NCBI GenBank assembly: GCA_029564595.1
Contig: JAKQPS010000140.1
Span: 1-26,426 of the forward strand
Direction of reading: 5' to 3'
Source: a bacterium
GTDB taxonomy: Bacteria > UBP15 > UBA6099
Length of the DNA: 26,426 nucleotides
How positions within the stretch are numbered: the stretch's first letter is position 1; each line of letters starts with the position of its first letter. A program made the position numbers and the translations under genes. Shown piece after piece: positions 7,082-14,506 of this stretch. The notes below the pieces were generated by a model, which was given only the letters and a program-made list of their open reading frames with translations, did no database searches and was not told the DNA's origin.

Positions 7082-9130
7082 TTATTTGAACATCCTTTGA
7101 TATGTGAAAAAGAAGGCTTTTCCGGGAAGCGGGAACCCGATGTAGTCGGAGACCCTGTTGTCCGTCAGGTTTTTGCCTTCGATGGTGAAAGTGGAATTCG
7201 AGCGGGAGAACGACGCGCCGACAGAGTGGACGTCCCCCGATGGGAACGGCTGGATGTTCGCGCGGTCGTGATAACCCGCGCCCGAGCGGCTGAACTGATG
7301 CCAAGCTTTCCACGGCGCGCGCTCGAACGCCAGCCGGGAATTGAACTCGCGCTCTCGCCGCCCCGGGAGCATGTTTCCGCGCCAGAACGCCACATCGCTG
7401 TCATCCCTCGCGTTCTGATAGGTATGGTTGGCGGACAAGCTCCAAGAGGGCGATAGCTCGGCGGAAAGCGCAAGCTCAAAGCCGCGGACCTTCGCCCGGC
7501 CTATGTTGTCCGCGCGGGCCACTCGCTGCGAATTCTGCATGAACACTATCAGGTTGTCCGTGTCCGCTTTGAAATATGACGCCTCGAACAAAGCGGTTCG
7601 CGCCCCTCCGCCGAGACTCCATGAAAAACCGATGTCGTAGGACTTTCCTTTTTCCGGCGACAATCCGGTGTTGCCGATAACCGAGCCTCTGTCGCCGAAC
7701 AGCTCATAAAATGAAGGCGTTCTGAACTTTCTGCCCGCGTTGGCTTTGAGGCGGAACGAGCCGGACGCCCGGTAGCGCGCTCCCGCGGAAAACGCCGTTA
7801 ACGCGTCCGAGCGGGATGTTTCGGGGGCCAGCGGGGAGAAATCAAACGGGTCGTCGCCTGAAAACCTGTCGCTGACGCGCTCAAACCTGAACGCGGGGAC
7901 AATCAGCAATCTGTCATCGAGGAACGCCGCCGAGTCCTCGACCGCCGCTGATATGGAGTTGCGGCGGCTGGGTTTGCCGACCTGATTGGCCTGCCTAGCG
8001 TCGCGCGGCTTGAAGCTTTCCCGCGAGAGGGAGAGCGCGGCGGTCACAGCATGGTTTTCCGCCGGGAAGAACTCGAAAGACGAAAACAGCGAGTCCGCGC
8101 GCGTGGCGTTGCGATTGTCCTGAGAGCCGAGACCGATCTGGCTCGCCGGGTCGTAAAACCTCGTCGTGTTGGCCGAACTTAAGAGCCTCATAGTGGAGAC
8201 CGCGCCGGGGATGAGAGCGCCCTTGTCCTCAAGTGTCGCCGTAAAGATATTCCTGAAAGTTTTTAGGCGCGCCAGCTCAGACTGGAAATTGCCGAGACCG
8301 GGAACGCCCTGTTCTTTGAAATAGGATTGATTTGAAAGAGAGACGCGGCGCGGCCCGCTTTCGCCGCCGCCGGGAAAAATGTCCAGCTTGATGTCGAGGT
8401 TGTCCGCCGTGAAATCGTTGTTGACGCGGGGAGTCCACTCGTCGTCGTCGGCGTTGAGAGGCGTGCCGTTGTCGTCGAGGAACTTGAAATCCCCCTGAGA
8501 AGACATGCGGGAGAAATCGACGGACGCGCGGGCGGAACGTACGGGCATTCGCGCGAACGCGTGCAGCGACCGGGAGCCGAAAGAGCCTACCCCGGCGGAC
8601 GCCTCAATGGACGCGCCGCCCGAACCGGGCCGGGTGACGATGTTGACCGCGCCCGCGCAGGCGGCTCCCTGAAATCTGGCGGGAACGCCGCCACGGTAGA
8701 CCTCGATTCTTTCTACGTTTGCCAGCGGGATGGCCCCCATGTCCACCGCGCCGCCGACAGCCTGATTGAGCGCCACACCGTCCACCATCACCAGCACGTG
8801 CGCGGCTTCCGACCCGCGCACGGACACCGTGCTGAAGCTTCCCAACCCGCCGTAACTGCGAATCTCTATTCCGACTGTCTCGCGCAACATTTCGGGCACG
8901 GTCGAGAACCGCTTGTCGAAACTTTCGCGGGGTATCACGGTTATCGACGTGGGCGAGGACTCCAGTTCAGCTTCCGCCGATACGGGGTCGGCGTAGATAA
9001 CCAGTTCGCCGATGTCGATGGAAGAGGGAGCTTCGGCGGGCAAAGCGGGGGACGAGGCCGCGAACGTCAACAGCAACGCGGCGGCGCAAAATAATCTCAG
9101 CGCGCCGGAACGACCCTCGCCGCGCCGCAA
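7082..9130 (-). CDS. btuB: TonB-dependent cobalamin receptor (BtuB-like)
   Basis: This outer-membrane receptor imports its ligand with energy from TonB. After a signal peptide (hydrophobic LFCAAALLLTFAASSPALPA) comes a TonB-box-like segment, IGELVIYAD. The plug domain follows (PTSITVIPRESFDKRF; VSVRGSEAAHVLVMVDGVALN; IERIEVYRG-type segment; AGAVNIVTRPG), then a 22-strand-type barrel ending in FFFTYQRMF. The open frame runs back to a GTG at 9235, but that start lies inside the riboswitch terminator. I chose the in-frame TTG at 9130, which gives a normal signal peptide and 682 residues. CTG at 9100 is the alternative. It is the first gene of the B12 locus and is followed at 18 nt by the propeller lipoprotein. 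The family is firm; the exact start is not. Confidence 0.9.
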   Translation of the reverse strand: MRRGEGRSGALRLFCAAALLLTFAASSPALPAEAPSSIDIGELVIYADPVSAEAELESSPTSITVIPRESFDKRFSTVPEMLRETVGIEIRSYGGLGSFSTVSVRGSEAAHVLVMVDGVALNQAVGGAVDMGAIPLANVERIEVYRGGVPARFQGAACAGAVNIVTRPGSGGASIEASAGVGSFGSRSLHAFARMPVRSARASVDFSRMSSQGDFKFLDDNGTPLNADDDEWTPRVNNDFTADNLDIKLDIFPGGGESGPRRVSLSNQSYFKEQGVPGLGNFQSELARLKTFRNIFTATLEDKGALIPGAVSTMRLLSSANTTRFYDPASQIGLGSQDNRNATRADSLFSSFEFFPAENHAVTAALSLSRESFKPRDARQANQVGKPSRRNSISAAVEDSAAFLDDRLLIVPAFRFERVSDRFSGDDPFDFSPLAPETSRSDALTAFSAGARYRASGSFRLKANAGRKFRTPSFYELFGDRGSVIGNTGLSPEKGKSYDIGFSWSLGGGARTALFEASYFKADTDNLIVFMQNSQRVARADNIGRAKVRGFELALSAELSPSWSLSANHTYQNARDDSDVAFWRGNMLPGRREREFNSRLAFERAPWKAWHQFSRSGAGYHDRANIQPFPSGDVHSVGASFSRSNSTFTIEGKNLTDNRVSDYIGFPLPGKAFFFTYQRMFK

Positions 9131-9194
9131 AAACCTGAAGCTCGCGAGCGGTCTCGTGTGAAACTGATTTGTCGTATTTGAATGGTTATTAATC

Positions 9195-9227
9195 AAAAAA
9201 CACCGAACCCCTTCGAGGTCCGGTGTT
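9195..9227 (-). terminator. Riboswitch expression-platform terminator
   Basis: On the minus strand an 11-bp stem (AACACCG/CGGTGTT extended by GACC/GGTT with one wobble pair) is followed directly by six Ts. It lies between the cobalamin aptamer and the receptor start. This is the expected off-state structure, in which cobalamin binding ends transcription early. It also rules out the upstream GTG at 9235 as the normal start of the receptor gene. Confidence 0.85.
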
Positions 9228-9289
9228 CGCCTCACAAAGTCATGCGGCGGGTCTTTCTCTGGAAGAACCCGGCGCGGGGCAAAGCCCCT

Positions 9290-9448
9290 GTTCTTTTGCA
9301 GGTCTTCTGGCTTATGGATCCCTCTACTCGCCGAACCTTCCCGCTCTCGCAGTGGTCACAATCGGCTTTCGTCCCCATTCACAGCGGCCGGACCGCGACG
9401 GATTCGCACCGTCTTCCCTATTATCCCTCCGAGGAGGGTCAAAAGAAC
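9290..9448 (-). ncRNA. Cobalamin riboswitch aptamer
   Basis: Read on the minus strand, the element shows the conserved core of the adenosylcobalamin/cobalamin class: GGTGCGAATCCGTCGCGG, then GGCCGCTGTGAATGGGGAC, GACCACTGCGAGAGCGGGAAG, and the B12 box GCCAGAAGACCTGC. A perfect 9-bp P1 helix closes it (GTTCTTTTG at 9448-9440 with CAAAAGAAC at 9298-9290). A strong promoter starts transcription about 2-3 nt before P1, and an intrinsic terminator follows. Control is therefore by transcription attenuation: ligand turns off the downstream receptor, lipoprotein and, depending on the hairpin at 5331-5360, the importer. Confidence 0.95.
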
Positions 9449-9457
9449 TTAAATCGC

Positions 9458-9486
9458 AATATACTCCGCTCCCGGCCCGATGTCAA
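9458..9486 (-). promoter_or_regulatory. Sigma-70 promoter of the B12 uptake locus
   Basis: On the minus strand TTGACA (9486-9481) is followed by a 17-bp spacer and TATATT (9463-9458). The predicted transcription start is near 9451, right at the 5' edge of the riboswitch P1 helix, so transcript and aptamer begin together. Confidence 0.8.
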
Positions 9487-9889
9487 TACTGCGGTCGGCG
9501 GAGCTTAAGGGCGACTCATCAATCGCGCCGGAAAACAATTCTATGACAGTCAATTGCGCGCGCCGGAATAATTCCCTGATTAACAACACCGGCGATTCCG
9601 TCGCTCGCCCGCAAGGACGATTCGCGAATTGCCCCTTCCCGCCCCCCTGAAAAAGCCCCTTTCATCCTTGTTAACGAACACAGGCGCGAAACCGGCGGGG
9701 CGGCCCTGCGCAAAAATTCCAGATTGTCAGCGGGATGCTTGACAATTCACTATCTTGCAATCCGCCCAGATGTCTTTTTCCATTGCAAGCTCTGAAGGCG
9801 GAAGCAAAGCTCCGGCTTCGGCGCCGACAGGAGAAATTAAAAAAGGATATCGCAAAAAGCTTCAAAGCCTTTTCCCTTAACGGCGAGGC
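9487..9889. other. Intergenic region with no recognised feature
   Basis: About 400 bp separate the riboswitch promoter from the comM promoter. Short frames exist on both strands (for example a 61-codon plus frame 9735-9920 and minus frames near 9519-9952), but they lack ribosome-binding sites and recognisable sequence. I see no RNA gene or long repeat here. Confidence 0.5.
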
Positions 9890-9918
9890 TTGTAAAAGCG
9901 GCGGAGGCGGGTTAAAAT
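9890..9918 (+). promoter_or_regulatory. Leaderless-type promoter of comM
   Basis: TTGTAA (9890-9895), a 17-bp spacer, then TAAAAT (9913-9918). Only 6 nt separate the -10 box from the comM ATG, so transcription should begin at or within a base or two of the start codon. The only purine-rich SD candidate (GGAGG, 9903-9907) is 17 nt from the ATG and upstream of the -10 box, so it would not be in the mRNA. Confidence 0.65.
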
Positions 9919-9924
9919 AGCGGC

Positions 9925-11460
9925 ATGTTTTCGAGGATTCATTCAGCAACAACGCTGGGCGTGGACGCGTATGTGGTTGAGGTGGAGGTCGACATCTCGC
10001 GCTCTCAGCTTCCGCGCACGGACATAGTGGGACTGCCGGACGCCGCGGTGAAGGAATCCCGCGACCGGGTCAGGTCTGCGATGCGCAACAGCGACCTTGA
10101 TTTCCCCGGCGACCGGGTGACGGTGAATCTGGCTCCGGCGGACGTGCGCAAGGAGGGACCGGCCTTTGACCTGCCGATTGCGGTGGCTATGCACACGGCG
10201 CTGAACGGCTCCCCCGGCGGGCTGGACGGGTTGGTGTTCATCGGAGAGCTTGCTCTCGACGGTATGCTGCGCCCGGTCAGCGGAGCGTTGCCGGTTGCGC
10301 TCATGGTCCGCGACTCCGAGAGCCTGCGCGGCATCGTGCTGCCGAGAGAAAACGCGGCGGAGGCCGCCCTTGTGGACGGCATAGAGATATTTCCGGCGGA
10401 CTGCCTTCAGGAAGTCGTCATGTTCGTCGAGGGCAGGCGCGCCATCGCGCCTCATCCCAACACCGGTTTCGACTCGCTCGACCGCGCGCCCGACATCGAC
10501 ATGTGTTTCTCCGAGGTCAAAGGACAGGAGCAGGCAAAGAGGGCGCTCGAGATAGCGGCGGCGGGCAATCACAATCTGATGATGATCGGCCCGCCCGGCG
10601 GCGGCAAAACGATGCTGGCGCGCCGGTTGCCCGGAATCATGCCCCGAATGTCCCGCGACGAAGCCCTCGAAGCGACCAAACTCTACAGCGTCGCGGGGAA
10701 ACTTCGCCCCGGCGAAGCAATGGTCCGCGAACGCCCTTTCCGCTCCCCGCACCACACTATCAGCAACGTGGCCCTGATCGGCGGCGGAACCATTCCCAAA
10801 CCCGGAGAGGTCAGCCTCGCCCACCACGGCGTGCTGTTTCTGGACGAAATGACGGAGTTCAAAAGAGACGTGCTGGAAGCGTTGCGGCAGCCTCTGGAAG
10901 ACGGGAACGTAACCATCGCCCGCGCCGCCACCACCCTGACGTTTCCGGCGTCCTTCGTGCTCGCCGCCGCCATGAACCCCTGCCCGTGCGGCTGGCACGG
11001 CGACTACGTAAACCCCTGCACATGCAAGCCGACTCAGATTCAAAACTATATGAAAAAAGTGTCCGGCCCCCTGCTGGACAGGATAGACATCCACATCGAG
11101 ACTCCCAGACTCGATCCGGAAAAACTGACATCCGCCCCGACGGGAGAGACGAGCGAGGCGGTGCGCGCGAGGGTCAACGCCGCCAGAGACCGACAACTCG
11201 CCAGATACGCGGACGAAAAAATATTCTCGAACGCCGACCTGAACGCCCGCATGACGCGAAAATACTGCGCCCTGCCCGCCGAGGCCGAAGAGTTGCTTAA
11301 AAGCGCAATCCGCAAGCTCGGCTACACCGCCCGCGCTTACGACAGAGTGAAAAAACTCTCCCGAACCATCGCCGACCTCGCGGGCCGCGACGACATCCGC
11401 GTCGAAGATGTCGCCGAAGCCATAACACTGCGCAGCCTCGACCGCAAATACCTCGTCTGA
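9925..11460 (+). CDS. comM: ComM/YifB Mg-chelatase-type AAA+ ATPase
   Basis: This 511-residue protein matches the ComM/YifB family over its full length. Residues 1-170 are the Lon-protease-like N-terminal domain (AYVVEVEVDISRSQLPRTDIVGLPDAAVKESRDRVRSA). The AAA+ core has Walker A GPPGGGKTM near residue 222, the family segment RPFRSPHHTISNVALIGGG, Walker B GVLFLDEM, and a cysteine cluster (MNPCPCGWHGDY...CTC) that may bind zinc. The C-terminal domain carries GYTARAYDRVKKLSRTIADLAG. In naturally competent bacteria ComM is a hexameric helicase that promotes branch migration during transformation; it is also widespread in species not known to be competent. It has its own leaderless-type promoter and no operon partner, since the next gene has its own promoter. 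Confidence 0.93.
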   Translation: MFSRIHSATTLGVDAYVVEVEVDISRSQLPRTDIVGLPDAAVKESRDRVRSAMRNSDLDFPGDRVTVNLAPADVRKEGPAFDLPIAVAMHTALNGSPGGLDGLVFIGELALDGMLRPVSGALPVALMVRDSESLRGIVLPRENAAEAALVDGIEIFPADCLQEVVMFVEGRRAIAPHPNTGFDSLDRAPDIDMCFSEVKGQEQAKRALEIAAAGNHNLMMIGPPGGGKTMLARRLPGIMPRMSRDEALEATKLYSVAGKLRPGEAMVRERPFRSPHHTISNVALIGGGTIPKPGEVSLAHHGVLFLDEMTEFKRDVLEALRQPLEDGNVTIARAATTLTFPASFVLAAAMNPCPCGWHGDYVNPCTCKPTQIQNYMKKVSGPLLDRIDIHIETPRLDPEKLTSAPTGETSEAVRARVNAARDRQLARYADEKIFSNADLNARMTRKYCALPAEAEELLKSAIRKLGYTARAYDRVKKLSRTIADLAGRDDIRVEDVAEAITLRSLDRKYLV

Positions 11461-11513
11461 ACCCCTCTCCGCCTCCCGCGCAAAATTGCCGCTCTCCGTT
11501 ATCTTTTTCTTCC

Positions 11514-11542
11514 TTGAATATCTCCGCGAATGAGCCGATAAT
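11514..11542 (+). promoter_or_regulatory. Promoter of the iron-containing alcohol dehydrogenase
   Basis: TTGAAT (11514-11519), 17 bp, GATAAT (11537-11542). The predicted start near 11549 leaves a leader of about 32 nt containing GGAGG at 11567-11571, nine bases before the ATG at 11581. Confidence 0.65.
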
Positions 11543-11580
11543 ATATGACTGTCAAACAGACGGACCGGAGGAACGGCGGG

Positions 11581-12909
11581 ATGAGTCAAGATTATAAAGA
11601 GATGGGCGAAAAACTGCTTAAGGACTGGAAAGGCGAAAACTACACGTTCGGCGAAGGCGCGCTGGGAGCCGTCGGCGGATACGCGGCAAGATATGGCAAA
11701 AAAGCGCTCGTTGTGGCGGCGGAATTTGGCGAACCGGGCGGCGAATGGCTGATGCCTTTCATGCGAGAAGTGGCTGACGGACTCGACTCCGCCGGCGTCT
11801 CGTTCTCCGTCGAAAAGGGCGCGCGACCGAACGCTCCCCGCGAGGACGTTTACAGAATCGCCATGTCCGTAGCCAAAACCGAACCCGACTGCATCGTCGC
11901 CGTCGGCGGCGGCAGCGCTATAGACGCCTGCAAGGCCGCTTCCGCTCTGGCCGTTTTCGACGGCAACGATCTGGAGCCTTATTTCGGCGTGGACACCGTG
12001 TCCGCCATAGCCGCGGAAGAAAGCCGCAAGCCGCTTCCGGTTATAGCCGCTCAGACCGCCTCAAGCTCAGGCGCGCATCTGACGAAATACTCGAACATAA
12101 CCGACCCTGCGACAGGCACGAAAAAACTCATTGTGGATGACATGCTTGTGCCTGCCGCCGCAGTTTTCGACTACAGAACGACCGCCGGAGCGCCCCTCGC
12201 CCTAACCCTTGACGGAGGACTGGACGGGATCGCGCACTGCTGGGAAGTCTTCATGGGCGCGACCGGAAAATCATACTACGAGGAAATCAGAACCATCACC
12301 GAGGCGGCGACTCGCCTGATAGTCGACGCTCTGCCCGCAGTGCTCGCCAATCCGAGAGACATGGAACCGCGCGTCGCCCTCGGCATCGGAACCGACCTCG
12401 GAGGCTACGCGATCATGATAGCCAAACAGAACCCGTCTACCGGCGCGGTCGAAAAAGGCGGCACTAACGGCGGTCACCTCGGCTCGTTCCAGCTTATCGA
12501 CTTCCTCTCGCACGGAAGAGCCTGCGCCGTGCTCAACCCCTATTACACAGTCCTTTTTGCGGACGCCATCGAAGCCCAGAACCGGGTCATGGGCCGCATA
12601 TTCCAAGACGCCGGTTACGTGCCCGGCGACATCAATTTCGATTCCCTCGGCGGGCGCGACCTTGCCGAGACCGTCGCTCTGGCCATGATCGACTTCTCCG
12701 AAAGCATAGGCTTCCCCGCCACTCTCAAGGAAGCCGGAGTCCCGGAATCTCAGATCGACATCATGATCAAAGCGTCAAAAAATCCGCAACTGAAAATGAA
12801 ACTCCAGAATATGCCCGCGCCGCTGAACGTCGAGCGCGGAGAGGTCGAGTCAAAAATGGCTCCCACTCTCAGGGCCGCGTTCACCGGAGACCTCACTCTG
12901 ATCCCTTAA
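11581..12909 (+). CDS. Iron-containing (group III) alcohol dehydrogenase
   Basis: This 442-residue NAD(P)-dependent oxidoreductase of the Fe-ADH family interconverts an alcohol and its aldehyde or ketone. The N-terminal Rossmann-like half holds the glycine motif VAVGGGSAID followed by CKAAS. The all-helical half carries the metal ligands: D215 and H219 (GLDGIAHC), H299 (GGHLGS) and H311 (LSHGRA), matching the D-x3-H...H...H pattern. I start it at 11581 because GGAGG lies nine bases upstream and MSQDYKEMGEKLL begins the conserved part; the in-frame ATG at 11545 has no site and lies at the transcription start. It stands alone, ending in a strong terminator at 12944. The substrate is not predictable. 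Confidence 0.9.
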   Translation: MSQDYKEMGEKLLKDWKGENYTFGEGALGAVGGYAARYGKKALVVAAEFGEPGGEWLMPFMREVADGLDSAGVSFSVEKGARPNAPREDVYRIAMSVAKTEPDCIVAVGGGSAIDACKAASALAVFDGNDLEPYFGVDTVSAIAAEESRKPLPVIAAQTASSSGAHLTKYSNITDPATGTKKLIVDDMLVPAAAVFDYRTTAGAPLALTLDGGLDGIAHCWEVFMGATGKSYYEEIRTITEAATRLIVDALPAVLANPRDMEPRVALGIGTDLGGYAIMIAKQNPSTGAVEKGGTNGGHLGSFQLIDFLSHGRACAVLNPYYTVLFADAIEAQNRVMGRIFQDAGYVPGDINFDSLGGRDLAETVALAMIDFSESIGFPATLKEAGVPESQIDIMIKASKNPQLKMKLQNMPAPLNVERGEVESKMAPTLRAAFTGDLTLIP

Positions 12910-12943
12910 CGCGCCGCGCGCCAATCCTTATCTTTGAACCGCA

Positions 12944-12975
12944 ACGGGCGGGAGCCGGTCTCCCGCCCGTCTTTC
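12944..12975 (+). terminator. Intrinsic terminator after the alcohol dehydrogenase
   Basis: A perfect 11-bp stem, ACGGGCGGGAG/CTCCCGCCCGT, with a 5-nt loop (12955-12959) is followed by CTTTC and further Ts. It is 35 bp past the stop codon. Confidence 0.8.
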
Positions 12976-13036
12976 ATTGCTTTCCGAATTCGTCATTAAC
13001 CATTTGTAACCAATGCGAGTTGAACCCGAATCCGTC

Positions 13037-13230
13037 ATTAGGATTCGAGAGCGATTGTTCAGAGCGTATGAAACGCGGAACGCAAGGCGCTTTTTTGCAG
13101 TAGGGGCGGGGTTGCCCCGCCCCAAATTATCGTAGTTGTTGGGCGCGGAAACCGCGCCCCCTACTGAACAAAAATATGCGGCGACAACGAAGCAGTTCGC
13201 CGCTATGAAAATCGCCCCGGTTCGTCGGTT
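13037..13230. repeat. Dispersed intergenic repeat, copy C
   Basis: This third copy matches copy A closely on both sides of the insert: TTCAGAGCGTATGAAACGCG and CGCAAGGCGCTTTTTTGCAG on the left, GCAGTTCGCCGCTATGAAAA and TCGCCCCGGTTCGTCGG on the right. Like copy B it carries the inner double palindrome (13100-13164). It fills most of the space between the dehydrogenase terminator and the next promoter. No coding sequence is seen in 12910-13395. Confidence 0.75.
13100..13164. repeat. Nested GC-rich double-palindrome element (copy C)
   Basis: This 65-bp unit is near-identical to 2417-2480. It begins GTAGGGGCGGGG and ends CCCCCTAC, and holds the same two palindromes, GGGGCGGGG/CCCCGCCCC and GGGCGCGG/CCGCGCCC. 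It lies at the same junction of the outer repeat as in copy B. Confidence 0.65.
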
Positions 13231-13325
13231 CCACTTATCTCTGATCCGCCATCCTTTATTTATCCGATCTCGGTTGAAATCGACGTAAAATACGTTTCGA
13301 CCCAAGCGGCCTCGCGGCGCCGCGA

Positions 13326-13354
13326 TTGTGCGCGAGAACGATATATGTTATATT
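13326..13354 (+). promoter_or_regulatory. Promoter of the tRNA-binding-domain gene
   Basis: TTGTGC (13326-13331), 17 bp, TATATT (13349-13354). The predicted start near 13361 gives a leader of about 35 nt with GGAAGG and GGGAG before the candidate start codons. Confidence 0.55.
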
Positions 13355-13395
13355 ATCACGCGTGCGAAAGCGCGACTCGGACGGAAGGCGGGAGC

Positions 13396-13740
13396 ATGGC
13401 AATGACTGTTGACGAAACGCAGGTTGACATATCGGAATTCGCAAGGCTCGACTTGAGGACGGGAACGACGCTCGCGGCGGAAGCCGTTCAAGGGTCGGAC
13501 AAGCTGGTTTTGATGCGGATCGACATCGGCGGAGAAGTCAGACAGATCGTGGCGGGCATCCGGACGGCATACCCTCCGGAATCCCTTGTGGGCAAAAAAG
13601 TTGTCGTGCTGGCAAACCTTAAGAAGGCGATTGTCAGAGGAGTCGAGAGCCATGGGATGATTCTCGCCGCCGACGCGCCGGAAGGCCCTTGCCTGTTAAG
13701 GCCGGAGGCCGAAATCGACAACGGCTTGAGAGTAAGATGA
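13396..13740 (+). CDS. Free-standing tRNA-binding (EMAP-II/MetG C-terminal) domain protein
   Basis: This 114-residue protein consists of one OB-fold tRNA-binding domain. DLRTGTTLAAEAVQGSDKLVLMRIDIGGEVRQIVAGI, followed by LVGKKVVVLANLKKAIVRGVESHGMILAA, closely matches the C-terminal dimerisation and tRNA-binding domain of methionyl-tRNA synthetase and stand-alone relatives such as CsaA and Trbp111. It may supply the tRNA-binding domain in trans to a shorter MetG, or bind tRNA by itself. The start is either 13396 (GGAAGG seven bases upstream) or 13402 (GGGAG seven bases upstream). An unrecognised gene follows after 35 bp and is probably co-transcribed. Confidence 0.88.
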   Translation: MAMTVDETQVDISEFARLDLRTGTTLAAEAVQGSDKLVLMRIDIGGEVRQIVAGIRTAYPPESLVGKKVVVLANLKKAIVRGVESHGMILAADAPEGPCLLRPEAEIDNGLRVR

Positions 13741-13775
13741 AAGGCTCCGCCGAGGGCGACGGACGCGGCTGAAGC

Positions 13776-14357
13776 ATGGAATCCGAGAACATTATTCTGA
13801 AAAAAATCGCCGAACAGCTTGAAATAGTCGGCAGAGAACACGAGACGGCGAAAAACGACCTGCTGGCGCTGGTCGAGTCTTTCATATCGGACATCAGCGC
13901 GAATATGAAGAAGTACGCCATGAACAACGTCCGGCGCGAGACCCGCAAAGCTCCCGACGCCGCCGCCGGTCTCGACGACGCTCAGATTGAGAATCTACGC
14001 CTCGAACTGGACTCTTCTCTCGAACCCGAAATCGAGCGCGTCTTGGCTCTCCTCCGCGACAACCCAGAATGGATGGACGACGACACCACTTTCCTCGACA
14101 TAAATTCCAAAGCTTGGAAAGCGATCAAATCAATAGAACCTCCTGTAAACGCCACGTTGGAAAAATACGGCCTCAATCCCATCAATCTGAAAAACTGGAC
14201 TTGGCTTTCCGCCGAAATCGACGCCCTTATCACAACCGGGTTCCCCGGCGCGAAAAAAGAGTTCGTCGATAAATCAAAACAACTCAGGTATCTTCAATCG
14301 AGATTCCATGAGGAATCAAGAATGAAAGATGTTTTGGGCCGCCTCGACAGTCTGTAA
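13776..14357 (+). CDS. Hypothetical helical protein
   Basis: I do not recognise this 193-residue protein. It is charged, soluble and mostly helical by composition. An N-terminal heptad-like stretch (ILKKIAEQLEIVGREHETAKNDLLALVESFISDI) suggests a short coiled coil, followed by an acidic middle (PEWMDDDTTFLDINSKAWKAIKSI). There is no signal peptide or membrane segment. It begins 35 bp after the tRNA-binding-domain gene with only a weak ribosome-binding site (GAAG), so it may depend on the upstream gene's transcription. Codon use resembles its neighbours, and the frame is intact, which supports a real gene. Function is unknown. Confidence 0.7.
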   Translation: MESENIILKKIAEQLEIVGREHETAKNDLLALVESFISDISANMKKYAMNNVRRETRKAPDAAAGLDDAQIENLRLELDSSLEPEIERVLALLRDNPEWMDDDTTFLDINSKAWKAIKSIEPPVNATLEKYGLNPINLKNWTWLSAEIDALITTGFPGAKKEFVDKSKQLRYLQSRFHEESRMKDVLGRLDSL

Positions 14358-14460
14358 AACCTCCAAGCTTTTTTCTCAAAACAGACTTCACAAATTTTCG
14401 ATATTTTGTTTAACCTCGCCGAAAAAGGGTAGAAATCCTTTATAAGTTGTATTTTTTATG

Positions 14461-14500
14461 CGCCGTTGTGAGGGAATCGTTTTTTCTCCCCGCAACGGCG
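14461..14500 (+). promoter_or_regulatory. Hairpin covering the response-regulator leader
   Basis: CGCCGTTG (14461-14468) pairs with CAACGGCG (14493-14500). The stem continues through a T-G wobble pair, a G-C pair and GGGA/TCCC around a T-rich loop. The 3' arm ends 6 nt before the ATG at 14507, and its GGCGG includes the only plausible ribosome-binding site. Folding would hide that site, so translational control is possible. Confidence 0.4.
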
Positions 14501-14506
14501 GATCGG

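Noticed and set aside
9735-9920. Plus-strand 61-codon frame ending just before comM
   Set aside because: No good ribosome-binding site, a composition unlike neighbouring proteins, and its 3' end lies over the comM promoter.
9943-11589. Long minus-strand open frame opposite comM (548 codons)
   Set aside because: Typical antisense shadow in GC-rich DNA. The plus strand encodes an unmistakable full-length ComM, and the minus product has no domain logic.
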